Shown here in pieces: positions 55,301 through 64,000 of a stretch of 64,000 nt of DNA. The notes below the pieces were generated by a model. The model ran no database searches, was not told the origin of the DNA, and worked only from the letters and a program-made list of their open reading frames with translations. Location: assembly GCA_000708835.1 (NCBI GenBank), contig DF237195.1, positions 1 to 64,000 of the forward strand, given 5' to 3'. The translations under genes and the position numbers were made by a program. Numbering within the stretch: position 1 is the stretch's first letter; each line of letters starts with the position of its first letter. The stretch is from Klebsormidium nitens (taxonomy: Eukaryota > Streptophyta > Klebsormidiophyceae > Klebsormidiales > Klebsormidiaceae).

Positions 55301-57900
55301 GATGTTCAAGCTGAGGATCGAATTGCGGGGATGGAGAATGCGGAAGTTTTGGAACGTGGAGAAGCTGAAGACTCTGGAACCTCCGGTGCGGTAATCGAGA
55401 GGGGAGAAGGGAAACGCCGGCTAAAGAAACGGCGTTTCGGCCGCGAGTTTGTGTCGGAGAAGCTGGGGGAGCGGAAGATGAAGAGCAGAAAGCTCGAAAA
55501 CGGGGCTTTTGTAAAGCCGGCAGATGAATCTGAAGGAAAGGAGAGCACACCGCAAGAAAGCAAGTCGGTGCGAGCGATGCGCGAGCGTTTGGAGGAGAAG
55601 ATCCGGAGGTGCGGCCAGGAGGGCCTAGCGGCTGAGGCAACGGAACGGCCGGAATCCGCCGGAGCTGGTGGCGGAAGAGGAGCGAAGAAGCGGGCTGCTG
55701 AGGAGGCCGGAGTCTACTTTGAGGAGGAACGGAAGGGCGGAACGGGGCCGACCGAACGGGGTGGCTTGGGGAGCGCCAGGGACTTCGGCTTCACGAGGAA
55801 AACGAGCGAAACGGAACGGATGGAACAGAAGTTGTGGGAGGGAAGCGGAAATGCGGAACGGAAGAGCGGAAAGCGCCGCAAGGATTCAGAAACTCCACGG
55901 AAGGGAGGAGCAACGAAAGGAGCTACTCTACCGGCTACTTGCCGGCGCCCACCTCGAGGCCAGACGGGGTCGAATTCGAAAGCCCGAGCGAAATTGACTT
56001 TCTGCATACTGGATCCGCAGGACTCCGCTGCGACGAGCCGGTTCCGGTCGAAGAATCCGCTGGGTTTGGCGCAGCGGAACGCACGGCCGCGAAAGACGCC
56101 AGCCCTGCTGCGAACGGTACGGAAAAGCCGAGGAAAAGCGGTGTGGAAATTCCTGGGGAAGGAGTTTCGGAGGAACCGGGGGCAGGTTCTGCTAAGGCTC
56201 CTGCCGAAAAAGTGTCGGTAGAAGCGCGGAGAGACTCGCCGGGGCGTCGGCAGAGGACGAGAGCGGCAGATTTGCTGACGTCACCACGACTTTCGATGAG
56301 CTCGGTTCCGGGATTGAGCCCTCTTGGGCTTCTGCCAGCGGAATACGTGGGAACGGCTCTTTGGGCTGGCCAGGATAAACGGAAAGTGCTTGGATCTGCA
56401 CAAGGTGAAGACGCGATGGAGGAGACGGGAAAGCTTGAGGCGGAATTGGCGCCGGAAGCGGAGCGGAAGAAAATGTCGGAAGCGGAAGCGGAACTAGCGA
56501 AGGGGGAGGAACGGAAGGTAGAGCCGGGTCCGGCGGTCGGAACGTCAGAAAAGGAACTGGGGGCCGGCAGCTGTGCAGCAACGAGCTCTGATAAGCTCAC
56601 CAAGTCACCGGATTCCGGCGGAAAGGGCCGGAACGCGACCAGTGCGGATAGGGAGGGCGGTCCTCTGGGCGGAGCGGGAATGCAGAGGAGGACCAACAGC
56701 GGAGGCGAGAAGGTGTTGCTCGGAAAGGGAGGAGCAAAGAAACGGAAGGATGAGGTCAGCGGGTACGTCAGGGACGATGCAAAGGGGTTTGAGAGAGCAG
56801 GGGAAACGGGCCTCGAGGATGACGTCAGCAAAAGCGAACAAAGTAAGAAGGAATCGCGTGAAGACGGAGAGGGGCAGCAGTACGAGGAGAACCTTTCGAT
56901 TGACGCGGGGCGCGGTAAAGAGTCGTGTGAAGGGGCGAACGCGGAGGCTCCGTCAGAGGCAAAAGGAACGAAAGAGGCTGGCGAAAAGACGGAAAGCCGC
57001 AAGGCAGGACTCCTTAACGAAGTTTTGCGACGCGACATTGAAGAGCTTCGTAGAGCGGCGATGGAGATGTGGGGTGAGGACGGGAGCAGAAAGAGCACGG
57101 TTCACGACAGGATAGCGGAATACGAAGCGACGTTGGAGGGAACACTGTGCGAGGCAAGCGAGAAGCGAGATGTAAGGGAAACGAAAATTTTGAGAAAAAA
57201 GGTTTCGGTAGAGGGGCAGGATGAGGGGGAGGAGTTGAACGATGTCGTCAGCCGTTTCATTAGGGGCGGTGCTAAGTTGCTTGGAGATGCGGGGGAAAGG
57301 GGCCTCGAGGATGACGTCAGAAGGAGTAACGAGATTGGGAAGCTTTCGCTCGAAGCTGAAAAGGGGCAACAGATCGTGGACGACGTCACCATTTGCGCAG
57401 GGGGCGGGAAGGAGTCGATGGGGGGAGGTAGTCCGGGGGTTCGAGCGGAGGCGAAGACGACTCATAAGGCTTGCGAAAAGGCGAAGCGTGGCAATCAGGC
57501 GAACTCTTGCGACCTGATGACTGTCGAGATTGAGGACCTTTTGAGAATGAAAAAGGAGGAGATCTTGAGGGAGAAGGACAGCAGAAAGGGCGCAGTTTGT
57601 GAGAGGGGAGAAGAGACGACTTTGGAGGGGAAGGCAGGCGAGAAGGGAGATGTAAGGAGAACGGAAGGTGCAGGAGAGGGCGTGTCGGTAGTGGGGCAGG
57701 GTGACGGCGAGAAGCCAGAGGACACTTCGGCGGAGCCGGAACCGGAACCGGACACCGGAACTGAAGTGGAAGTCGTAATGGAAGTCTCGGAATCTGACGA
57801 AGCGGCGGTTGTCCGTGCGGCTCACCCGGAGAGCGACCAACGCAAGCGCGGCGCGGCCCAACTTTCTGCGGAGCGGCAGACTGTATCGCCGCGGCTTTGA
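49396..57900 (+). CDS. Agenet gene B: Tudor-like protein with long charged tail (frame change in last exon)
   Basis: Paralogue of gene A. Exons 49396-49503, 50025-50097, 51080-51254, 51640-51727 and 52124-52268 encode the Agenet pair (FEIGDVIEH...GIRGAWFLSK; FAVGDAVDAMYTNCWWEGHI...SLRPTLDW). Exon 6 starts at 52,752. It encodes KGFETLLGSV (~res 307), then two Trp/WYR segments: LNEWAPSES...WYRAKVERM near 53.7 kb and LNGFVPHRN...WFEGLFRRM near 55.1 kb. An E/K/G-rich, probably disordered tail follows. The frame holding these domains stays open to 56,221. The downstream tail, with its ~165-residue tandem repeat, is in another frame open from 55,834 to 57,900. A one-base shift around 55.89-55.93 kb, or an unseen splice, is needed. 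It lacks the CALANA modules of A. Chromatin reading is inferred from Agenet only. Confidence 0.75.
49646..49880 (+). repeat. Imperfect tandem duplication in intron 1 of gene B
   Basis: Two ~100-bp segments about 128 bp apart share AGGTCA, TTTGTCAGA, TGCAT and a CCTTTCCGAAAGGAAACCTT-like block (second copy CCCTTTCGATAGGAAACCTT). Purely intronic. Confidence 0.6.
50547..50889. mobile_element. Harbinger/Tourist-like MITE in intron 2 of gene B, 343 bp
   Basis: Perfect terminal inverted repeats GGTTGCGCGTCGACCGAAAA (extending a few bases) lie at both ends. They are flanked by TAA direct repeats at 50544-50546 and 50890-50892. A TAA target duplication fits PIF/Harbinger-type MITEs. No transposase is encoded; small open frames inside are not meaningful. 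Confidence 0.75.
56745..57725 (+). repeat. ~165-residue tandem protein repeat in the gene B tail
   Basis: In the downstream frame two consecutive segments align: DDAKGFERAGETGLEDDV...GKESCEG...KGTKEAGEK and GGAKLLGDAGERGLEDDV...GKESMGG...KTTHKACEK. Both continue through a coiled-coil-like EEL/RRD or EDLLRMKKEE part to an EKxDVRxT...VSVxGQ end. The spacing is about 490 bp. Protein-level repetition argues that this frame is truly coding. Confidence 0.65.
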
Positions 57901-59753
57901 GTTTGCGGCCTGAGCAAGCTCCTTCGGGCGAACTCTGTGAGCCTGGTAGTCAATGAATAGGAGTTGTGTTTCTTCTATGTATTTGCAAGGGAGTTCCCGC
58001 GTGCTTCAATCAGCATTTATTCTTAGTGTCTTCTAGTGTCAACCGCGCTTGCTCCTTGTGGATTGTATGCCGCGGTGTGTCGCACTTAGCTAGCTGCAAG
58101 TCAAATCTTCAAAACAACTTTTTAGCATGTAAGTCCTTGTGCAAACTCAGGTGCCTACTCCAGATTGTTAATCATTTACTCGTTGTGCCGCGAATCTGGA
58201 TCGATTCCCTATCTCTTGATCCCTTTTTTCTCCGTGATTGCTCATGCCACCGTCTCTGCAAAAGCTCATGTTACGGCGGCTGATACTTATAATTATGAAG
58301 TGCAAATGCACGAGTCCATTTGTGCCAGACCTAAAACATCTATGGAGCCGGCGCAAGTGTCCGACTGGTCTGCCGGCATCATGAAGCAAGAGATTGGGGG
58401 CGGCCAGCTTACGGTACTGTCTGCATCTTGTGTGCATGCGCAATTGGCCGGTAACATCCGTGTGCACGTCGGTGCTGCAAGGTAGCTTATACAGGCAGAG
58501 GCTGGCTCCATGTGCTGGTCTAGTGTGCTCTCAAACTCGAACTCCCCTTCATAATTGAACCCATGTCATTTTATCACCGCGAAGGGAAACCCGGATCATC
58601 GCATCCCGTCGCGATTCAATGATAAAATGATCCAATCTCAGTAACTAGATGCGCGCGAGTGGTGATGATGCATGCAGAAAAAGTAGCAGTCCGAGAATGG
58701 CGCCGCGTGGCCCACGCCAGTGGCCCTCACCTGACCCATGCAACTAGAGTACGCGCGGTCATCAGTTTTAAGTCCGCGGCTGTATATGATCGCGATGTAT
58801 CATTGACAAACAGTCATTGCCGCGCGCAGCACATGTGTAAATGTATAGCTGACCACGTCATGCACTTTGTGAGGCTGACATTTGCGCATAATCTGGCGTA
58901 TAAGCCAATGGAACACCCTCTTCGCGAGCTTCAAGTGTCCAGGTCTTTCTCGGCTAAGCATTACTACTCGGCAGAAACTGACACACTTGGCGTTTCTACG
59001 GATTGCTTTCGGCCCCGCTGTATTGATTCTGTCAAGCACCACTTAGACGTGCTATTTCTACGCGCAATCCAAACCTGCAATTCCGGGGTGCCACAATCAG
59101 CTACAAAATCAAACATTAACGAGAAGCGAGGTGCCGTCCAACTGATGTAGAACTCATTCCGTGCTATTCTGATAGGGACTGAGCTTCGCAAGACGAGGTT
59201 GATCAAGCATAGCACACGTCATGCCGCTGACTTGAATGAGCAAAGTAAGCCGAATAAACGAAGGATGCCTGTTGATTTTGTTGCGAACGCCACGAAAGCT
59301 GGACAACAATCCGACACCGCTCGTGAAACAAAATGGGGGGGTTTGAAGGTGCTCACTTCACATGTCTTACGCCGAAAGAGGGAGGACGTCTCTTTGTCTC
59401 TTGGTGGCCGCCCCAACTTGGCAGCACGCCGGCTACGAGAGGGCATCGAACAGTGCACAGCAGGCACTCCCGCCACGAGAAAAATCGTCCTCTCGCTTTG
59501 ACCCTACAACCCAACATCGCGGTCCGTGTTCCGATATGCGCCACCTAAGCAGGATCGATCCTGGCCGTCAATCGGACCCAATCGGGCTCTATCCTGTCCG
59601 TCGCTCACACCTTTGACGGTCTGGGAGTGACCCCGCCTTCCGATTGTTCAGCGACTAGAGGTCTCCTTACGCCTCTGTAGCTCAGCCATCTCCCGTCCTG
59701 TGACCTCGACCAAGCCGGATTCCGCTCCTGAATCCTGAACGGAACGTGCGGTG
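57901..59753. other. Intergenic between convergent genes B and C
   Basis: 3' flanks of both Agenet genes. Holds one small foldback (listed separately). No gene recognised. Confidence 0.4.
58567..58629. repeat. Small foldback
   Basis: CATTTTATCA at the left pairs with TGATAAAATG at the right, with an inner GCGA/TCGC match. About 63 bp; could be a MITE remnant or an RNA hairpin near the 3' ends. Confidence 0.45.
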
Positions 59754-62700
59754 CTATATCGGGTCGATGTCCCACGGGGCCCGGAACTCGTCGAGCGGCA
59801 CCCCCCCCGCTTCGTCCACTTCCCACAGCTGCAGCAAACCCCCAAGGTCCTGTATCTCTGCCGCGAAGCCCGGTTCCACGTCCGGGGGGGTGAAACGCAC
59901 CCCTGCACCGGCCCCCCCCTCGGCTGCCGCTGGCAGGTGTCCGTTTTCCCCCGCTCCGGGGGTGCGATTGGGGCTGCTTTCCGGTCCCCCGGCACCAGGA
60001 CCGGCGTTTTCGGATCCAACGCCAAAGACGGACCCCCGCAACTGCCACCACTCCGCCGACCCGCGCGCGGGGGCCCGTCCCACCGCAGACGTCCCCGCGC
60101 TGCGTTTTACTCCGCTTCCGGTTTCCCCCTTCCGTTTTCCGCTCTCGGCTTTCACGGAACCGGAAAAGTCCGCCGCAGGGGACATAGTCTTTGCTTTAAG
60201 GGTCCGCCCGGCGGCGTTGGCTGGCGCGGCCATGTCGCCGTTCGGAATGGAGCCCCGGGGCTCTCCGTTGCGCGCGCTCTTCGCCGCTTTCTGCTGCTTG
60301 CGTTTCTTCGGCGTCATCGCCACGGCAGGTGAGTAGGGCTCGCCAGTTTTCGCCCACTTGCGCAGCTTCGACAGCAGCCAATCCGTCCGATAGCCGGCCC
60401 CCTTCTTATTGAACGTCGGCGGGCGGCAGCCCGTAACCGTGCGAAGCGCGTCCTCCAGCGTCCGGATGTCCGGATTCCGCGCGTGCGCTTTCAGTGCCTT
60501 CCGCGCGGTTTCCATGCGCTCCTCGCGGCTCAGGCGCTCGTTCACCGCGCTCATCGAATACGGTGGCAGCCCAATGTCTTCATTTCGTATCAAACGCGGC
60601 GCAGCTGCCTTTCCGCTTTTGAACCCCTTTCTAAACCTAGGAGACAGAGCACTCTTCTGCCTCCGGGGGGGAGGTTCCGGCTGCCTCACGTTATACAAAA
60701 CCTCCGGCTTAACCACCCGCCCATACCGGGTGACGTTCGGTACCTCAGTTTCCTCTGCTTTTCTGACCCCAGGACTCGCTTCTCCCTTCTCCTGACCGTT
60801 CGATTGGTCTTGCTTGGGGACTGCTTCTGACTTCTTGCTCGGCCCTCTCTGACCGTCCAATTTTGCCTTTCCAGGGATCCCCCCCGACTTTTTCGCCAGC
60901 ACTTTTCGAAGGCACGCGTGAATAGCTCCCGCCTTTTTCCCCGCCGCTTTCGTCGCACCCGGTTTGGCTGGCCCGGAAATCCCCCCCGCTTTTGCTGGCC
61001 GCCCGGGGATCACTCCCGGTTTGGCTGGCCGCCCGGGAACCCCTCCCGCTTTTGCTGGCCCGGGGAACCCTCCCAGTTTGGCTGGCGCGGGCTTCCCTTC
61101 AATTTTCATTTTGGGCCCCACCTGAGCGACCGGTTCGCTTTCCCCCGGGCGCAGGAGCACCCCGAGAGGCCCTTTTGGGTGGCCGGGAAACGACCACTGG
61201 CCGCGGTCCCAGACCATGGCGGGGCGCAGCGCTCCGAGGCTGATGTTGACCTCCTCGCCGCCTTCACCGAAATGGGGGGGTCGCCACCACACCTGGGAAA
61301 GGAGGGGGGGGGGGTGAGGAAAGGTCAGTCGAACCGTGCTGGAGGATGGAAGTAGGTTAGGTCTTGGTTATGACAGGGGATCGTCGGATAGACTGACGGC
61401 ATAAGAAAGGTGCAGGAATTGTGGATCTGTTGAGCCAGAAAGCATCATCACTTGAAGTCCGTCTAAGTGCCTGCCAGAGAGAGGTACACAACACAGTGAG
61501 ACTTGCGCCGCGCATTGTGCATTTGCTGCTTTCAGACTACAGCTCAAACAACGCCCTAGAGACTCTGACTCAGCTTCCAAAGTCGACCTGGCTGTTCACT
61601 TGCAGTCGGCTTCGTAACCGTACGAAGTAAGGCTGTCGGAAGTTAGGACTCTCCTCTTGAAAATCGATGCATGCTGGCTAAGCGTAAGGACACACTCGCA
61701 GTGAGTTGGGATCTATACCGAGGTGCGCAGATTGACTGACATCTGCTGGGTGAAGTTAAGATTCTGTGATTCGAGTTTGACACGGTCGAAGGTGTCAAAG
61801 GGTTCGAGTTGCGTACCGAAACGCGCTGTCCGTCGACCTCGGAGACGCGGCCCATCCACCACGCGCAGTTGCACGAGTACTCCACAGCGTCGCCTATCGC
61901 ATAACTGCAAACAGAGAAGAGGGTTTAGGTTTAGGTTTAGGTTCACATTCAGGTTCAACTCTTATTTCGGTTTAGGTTTAGGTTTAGGTTTAGGTTTAGG
62001 TTCAGTTTCAGATTTGGTAGGGCTTTTCTAATCATTAGAGGTCTGGAATGCATCGTTGATCATTTACTGCTGTTTGCGTCAAACTTGGCACCCGGGCTCG
62101 GACTGATCCCCCCGTGACGTGTTGCATGCAATCTGAGCCGTCTGACTTTTCTCAAAAGCATCGAACGGCGTGAGTCATCACCTCATTGTAAGCCACCTCC
62201 TCGTCATTTGGAACGTAAGCACTTTGACCATAGACTAACCTAGTCAGGATCCAACCCGGAGCTTGGTGGAATCGGTAGCTTTCTAGGCCCCCATGACATG
62301 TGCATGCGAACTGAGCCGTCTGATCTTCCTCAAAGTTCTCGAACGGCGTGAATTGTTCCTCCTTGAACCCACCTCCTCATCATTTTGTATGTAAGCCCGT
62401 CCTGAGCGCACCGCCCCCCGCCGAGTTTCTTTGATGCAGGGGGTTGGATGCTGGGGGGCGTAGGCCGTACCATAAGCTCCCAGACAGGTTCGGCGACGCC
62501 CGGATTGGCCTGGTACAGCTGGCACTCGAATGGCTCTGCAGATAGGAAGAACTAGACTGGTTTTACTTCTACAGGAGTGGCCGAAGTGAGTCAGGAAGAT
62601 TCGAATCATGTGGAGAAGTGGTACACTTGATTGACTCCTGGCATCGAGTTTGCCATCATGATGAAAGCTCCTGTTTGGACTGCGACTCGCTCATGTGGTC

Positions 62701-63654
62701 ATTTTCCAAGTCCGACTTACTCTCCATTAACTTTCCCTCAGCACGTTTGAGATACAGTAGCTCGAAAAAGAAGGATTGTGGATACAAGATTTGGAACGTG
62801 TATCTGATGGAGAGCGTTGTCAAACTTGGAGGCAAGGAAAGGAGAGTCCGCCTCTTCAATGAAACCTGGCCAATGCTCTCGGATCACTAACTGCCGACAT
62901 TTCCCAAAGGCCATCCTACAAGTCAAGCCTTCGAAAGACATGAGCAGCCTTTGACAGTCAAAACCGCGCAAATTTGACAATAAGTTAAACCACGCATTAC
63001 GCTCTCTCCATTGGTTCCTACCATTTCCCCGAAGCTCATCCTGCCCGCTCCTCGCTTCCTTCCCTAAAACGCAAGGACTTAACTTGCCAGCGTTTCGTGA
63101 CCAGAAAGAAAGGCTGTCATATCCACGGAAGCATAGAATCTCACCATCCTCATCAAAGTCGACACACTTGATAGTCAGCGTGTAGGCTGCTGGACCGGCT
63201 TCCTGCTTGATCCCAAGGATCTGCAGTACGGGGCGGAATCATTCAAAGAACTCAATTTATCAGAAAGAACCAAGGGGTAGGAATTGTGCATAAGCGCACC
63301 GATGCCATCGTTTGTTTTTCTTCTCAGCCGCAGCGATGCAATTCTACATTGCTTGCGCTGGGCGACTGATCAGTGGGTCCAAAGCCAGATATTCTTCTCA
63401 AGCGTCCATTTGAGGATTCAAATGAACCAGGCAATACACTCAATTTCTTTCCACACATGCTGAGATTCCGAAGCTAGGCAGCGTCAGTAAGTTTTCTGCC
63501 CCCCCCTCGAGTCAGAAACGTGCAGAGTGTGAAGGAGAAAATGGTTGATTTGAACAGGATCCAGAGAAAAGTACACAAATGTAACTACACAAGAAAGGCA
63601 ATGTACCTCACCCGTGAGAGGAACCAGGCATCCCTGTAACCTTCCGCGAAGGCC
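59754..63654 (-). CDS. Agenet gene C (5' end outside window or unresolved)
   Basis: Third Agenet paralogue, convergent with B. Exons seen, from 5' to 3' of the gene: 63654-63612, 63220-63145, 62535-62373, 61904-61817 and 61292-59754 (about 635 codons). They encode FAEGYRDAWFLSR, then ...TLTIKCVDFDED, a MVRPTPPSIQPPASKK linker and YAIGDAVEYSCNCAWWMGRV. The last exon opens VWWRPPHFGEGGEEVNISLGALRPAMVW. This exon also carries a PAKxGGxPGRPAK repeat (~61.09-60.95 kb) and an EDALRTVTGCRPP...DWLLSKLRKWAKTGE segment resembling the Trp/WYR segments of A and B. It ends in an acidic tail, DEFRAPWDIDPI. The 88-nt exon equals that of A and B. Unlike A and B there is no intron after the second Agenet, and an extra intron splits exon 1. 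Its first coding exon was not found and is probably upstream, near or beyond the right edge. Confidence 0.75.
60950..61095 (-). repeat. Collagen-like PAK/GG/PGR repeat in gene C
   Basis: About four imperfect copies of a 12-13 residue unit (PAKAGGVPGRPAK, PAKPGVIPGRPAK, PAKAGGISG). This is a low-complexity basic linker. Confidence 0.7.
61921..62005 (+). repeat. (TTTAGG)n telomere-like tract in intron of gene C
   Basis: Two runs of the hexamer GGTTTA (61,922-61,943 and 61,968-62,004) are separated by degenerate copies (TTCACATTCAGG). The unit is six bases, one G short of the common plant telomere repeat. Confidence 0.8.
62107..62397. repeat. ~180-bp direct duplication covering the exon 3 donor of gene C
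   Basis: 62,107-62,220 and 62,287-62,397 share GAGCCGTCTGA, TCGAACGGCGTGA and CCACCTCCTC. They also share an ATTTGGAACGTAAGC / TTTGTATGTAAGC end. The right copy holds the exon 3 tail and its splice donor; the left copy lies in the intron and holds a decayed donor (AGGTGGCTT against AGGTGGGTT). Confidence 0.65.
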
Positions 63655-64000
63655 CTGATAACAAGAGGAGACAAGGATTTACAGATTGGCTTACTTGAGA
63701 CATTCACTTCCACTAAAACCCAATTGAATGATATGCTCTCTTCCTGTTTTGGTTCTGGCAAAGAGGACTTCTCCTGCGCAGATTTAGCTCCCTCTCATAG
63801 GATGATAGGACTCTCAACAATGTATACTCTTTGGCGGCTGGGACATGCACTCACACTTTTCTAAGTGGTGGTGTAGGTCTTTATGGTCTGTAAATGTAAC
63901 TCAAACGATCTATTAATGTACCTCTTAAAAGATCATAAGCATACCTCCGTGAAGTCTAGATACGTCAGACTGTCTCAGCTCACCCATTGATTGATCAAGT
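63655..64000. other. Right edge, upstream of resolved gene C exons
   Basis: Should contain the intron before exon 63654-63612, and possibly the first exon. I could not identify the first exon. Confidence 0.4.

Noticed and set aside
55935-57098. 387-codon antisense frame in gene B
   Set aside because: Same compositional shadow; the sense strand has a two-copy protein repeat here.
59746-60336. Two overlapping ~195-codon plus-strand frames
   Set aside because: They are antisense to the last exon of Agenet gene C, which has recognisable domain sequence.

Overview
The window is nuclear DNA from a green plant or streptophyte alga. Genes have many short GT-AG introns. One gene is a clear RabE/Rab8 GTPase of the plant type. 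Three others carry tandem Agenet (plant Tudor-like) domains. Exons are very GC-rich while introns and spacers are near-neutral. A charophyte such as Klebsormidium would fit, but that is an inference I cannot test here.

Layout. (1) About 1-16,000: a non-coding field of diverged tandem repeats. One unit of roughly 2 kb recurs about six times to ~11 kb, and a second ~2.05 kb unit occurs twice between ~12.6 and 15.9 kb. Short elements of about 60-100 nt are embedded at conserved places. Most have a CAGC...GCTG terminal stem, a TGATG-like box near the 5' stem and a CTGA-like box against the 3' stem. This is the layout of box C/D snoRNAs, and I count more than 30 copies in about nine sequence families. 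(2) 17,576-20,209 (-): an eight-exon RabE-type GTPase, fully reconstructed. (3) 21,521-29,181 (+): a nine-exon gene for a ~1,331-residue Ser/Pro-rich protein ending in a CaaX-type prenylation signal. (4) 30,754-32,454 (-): a three-exon gene for a 189-residue secreted orphan protein. (5) 33,545-47,793 (+): a giant 14-exon Agenet gene (gene A, ~2,907 codons), whose 3' half is a tandem array of two-exon modules. (6) 49,396-57,900 (+): its paralogue (gene B), with the same first five exons and a 5-kb last exon that changes reading frame once. (7) 59,754-63,654 and beyond (-): a third Agenet paralogue (gene C), convergent with B and running off the right edge at its 5' end.

How the parts relate. 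Genes A, B and C share exon phases and nearly or exactly shared exon sizes (73/73/76, 169/175/163, 88/88/88, 145/145). They therefore descend from one ancestor by local duplication plus one inversion. Agenet pairs usually read chromatin marks. The long charged tails of A and B carry repeated domains I do not recognise: a 'GFETLL' segment, a Trp/WYR segment, a 'CAL-N / N-A-TGRF' segment and a short C-terminal helix. The Rab and prenylated-protein genes are divergent neighbours with no evident functional link.

Limits. The snoRNA call rests on motif layout and repetition, without guide targets or expression data. Splice sites were chosen by consensus, phase and paralogue comparison. One internal region of gene A and one of gene B have unresolved frame changes.
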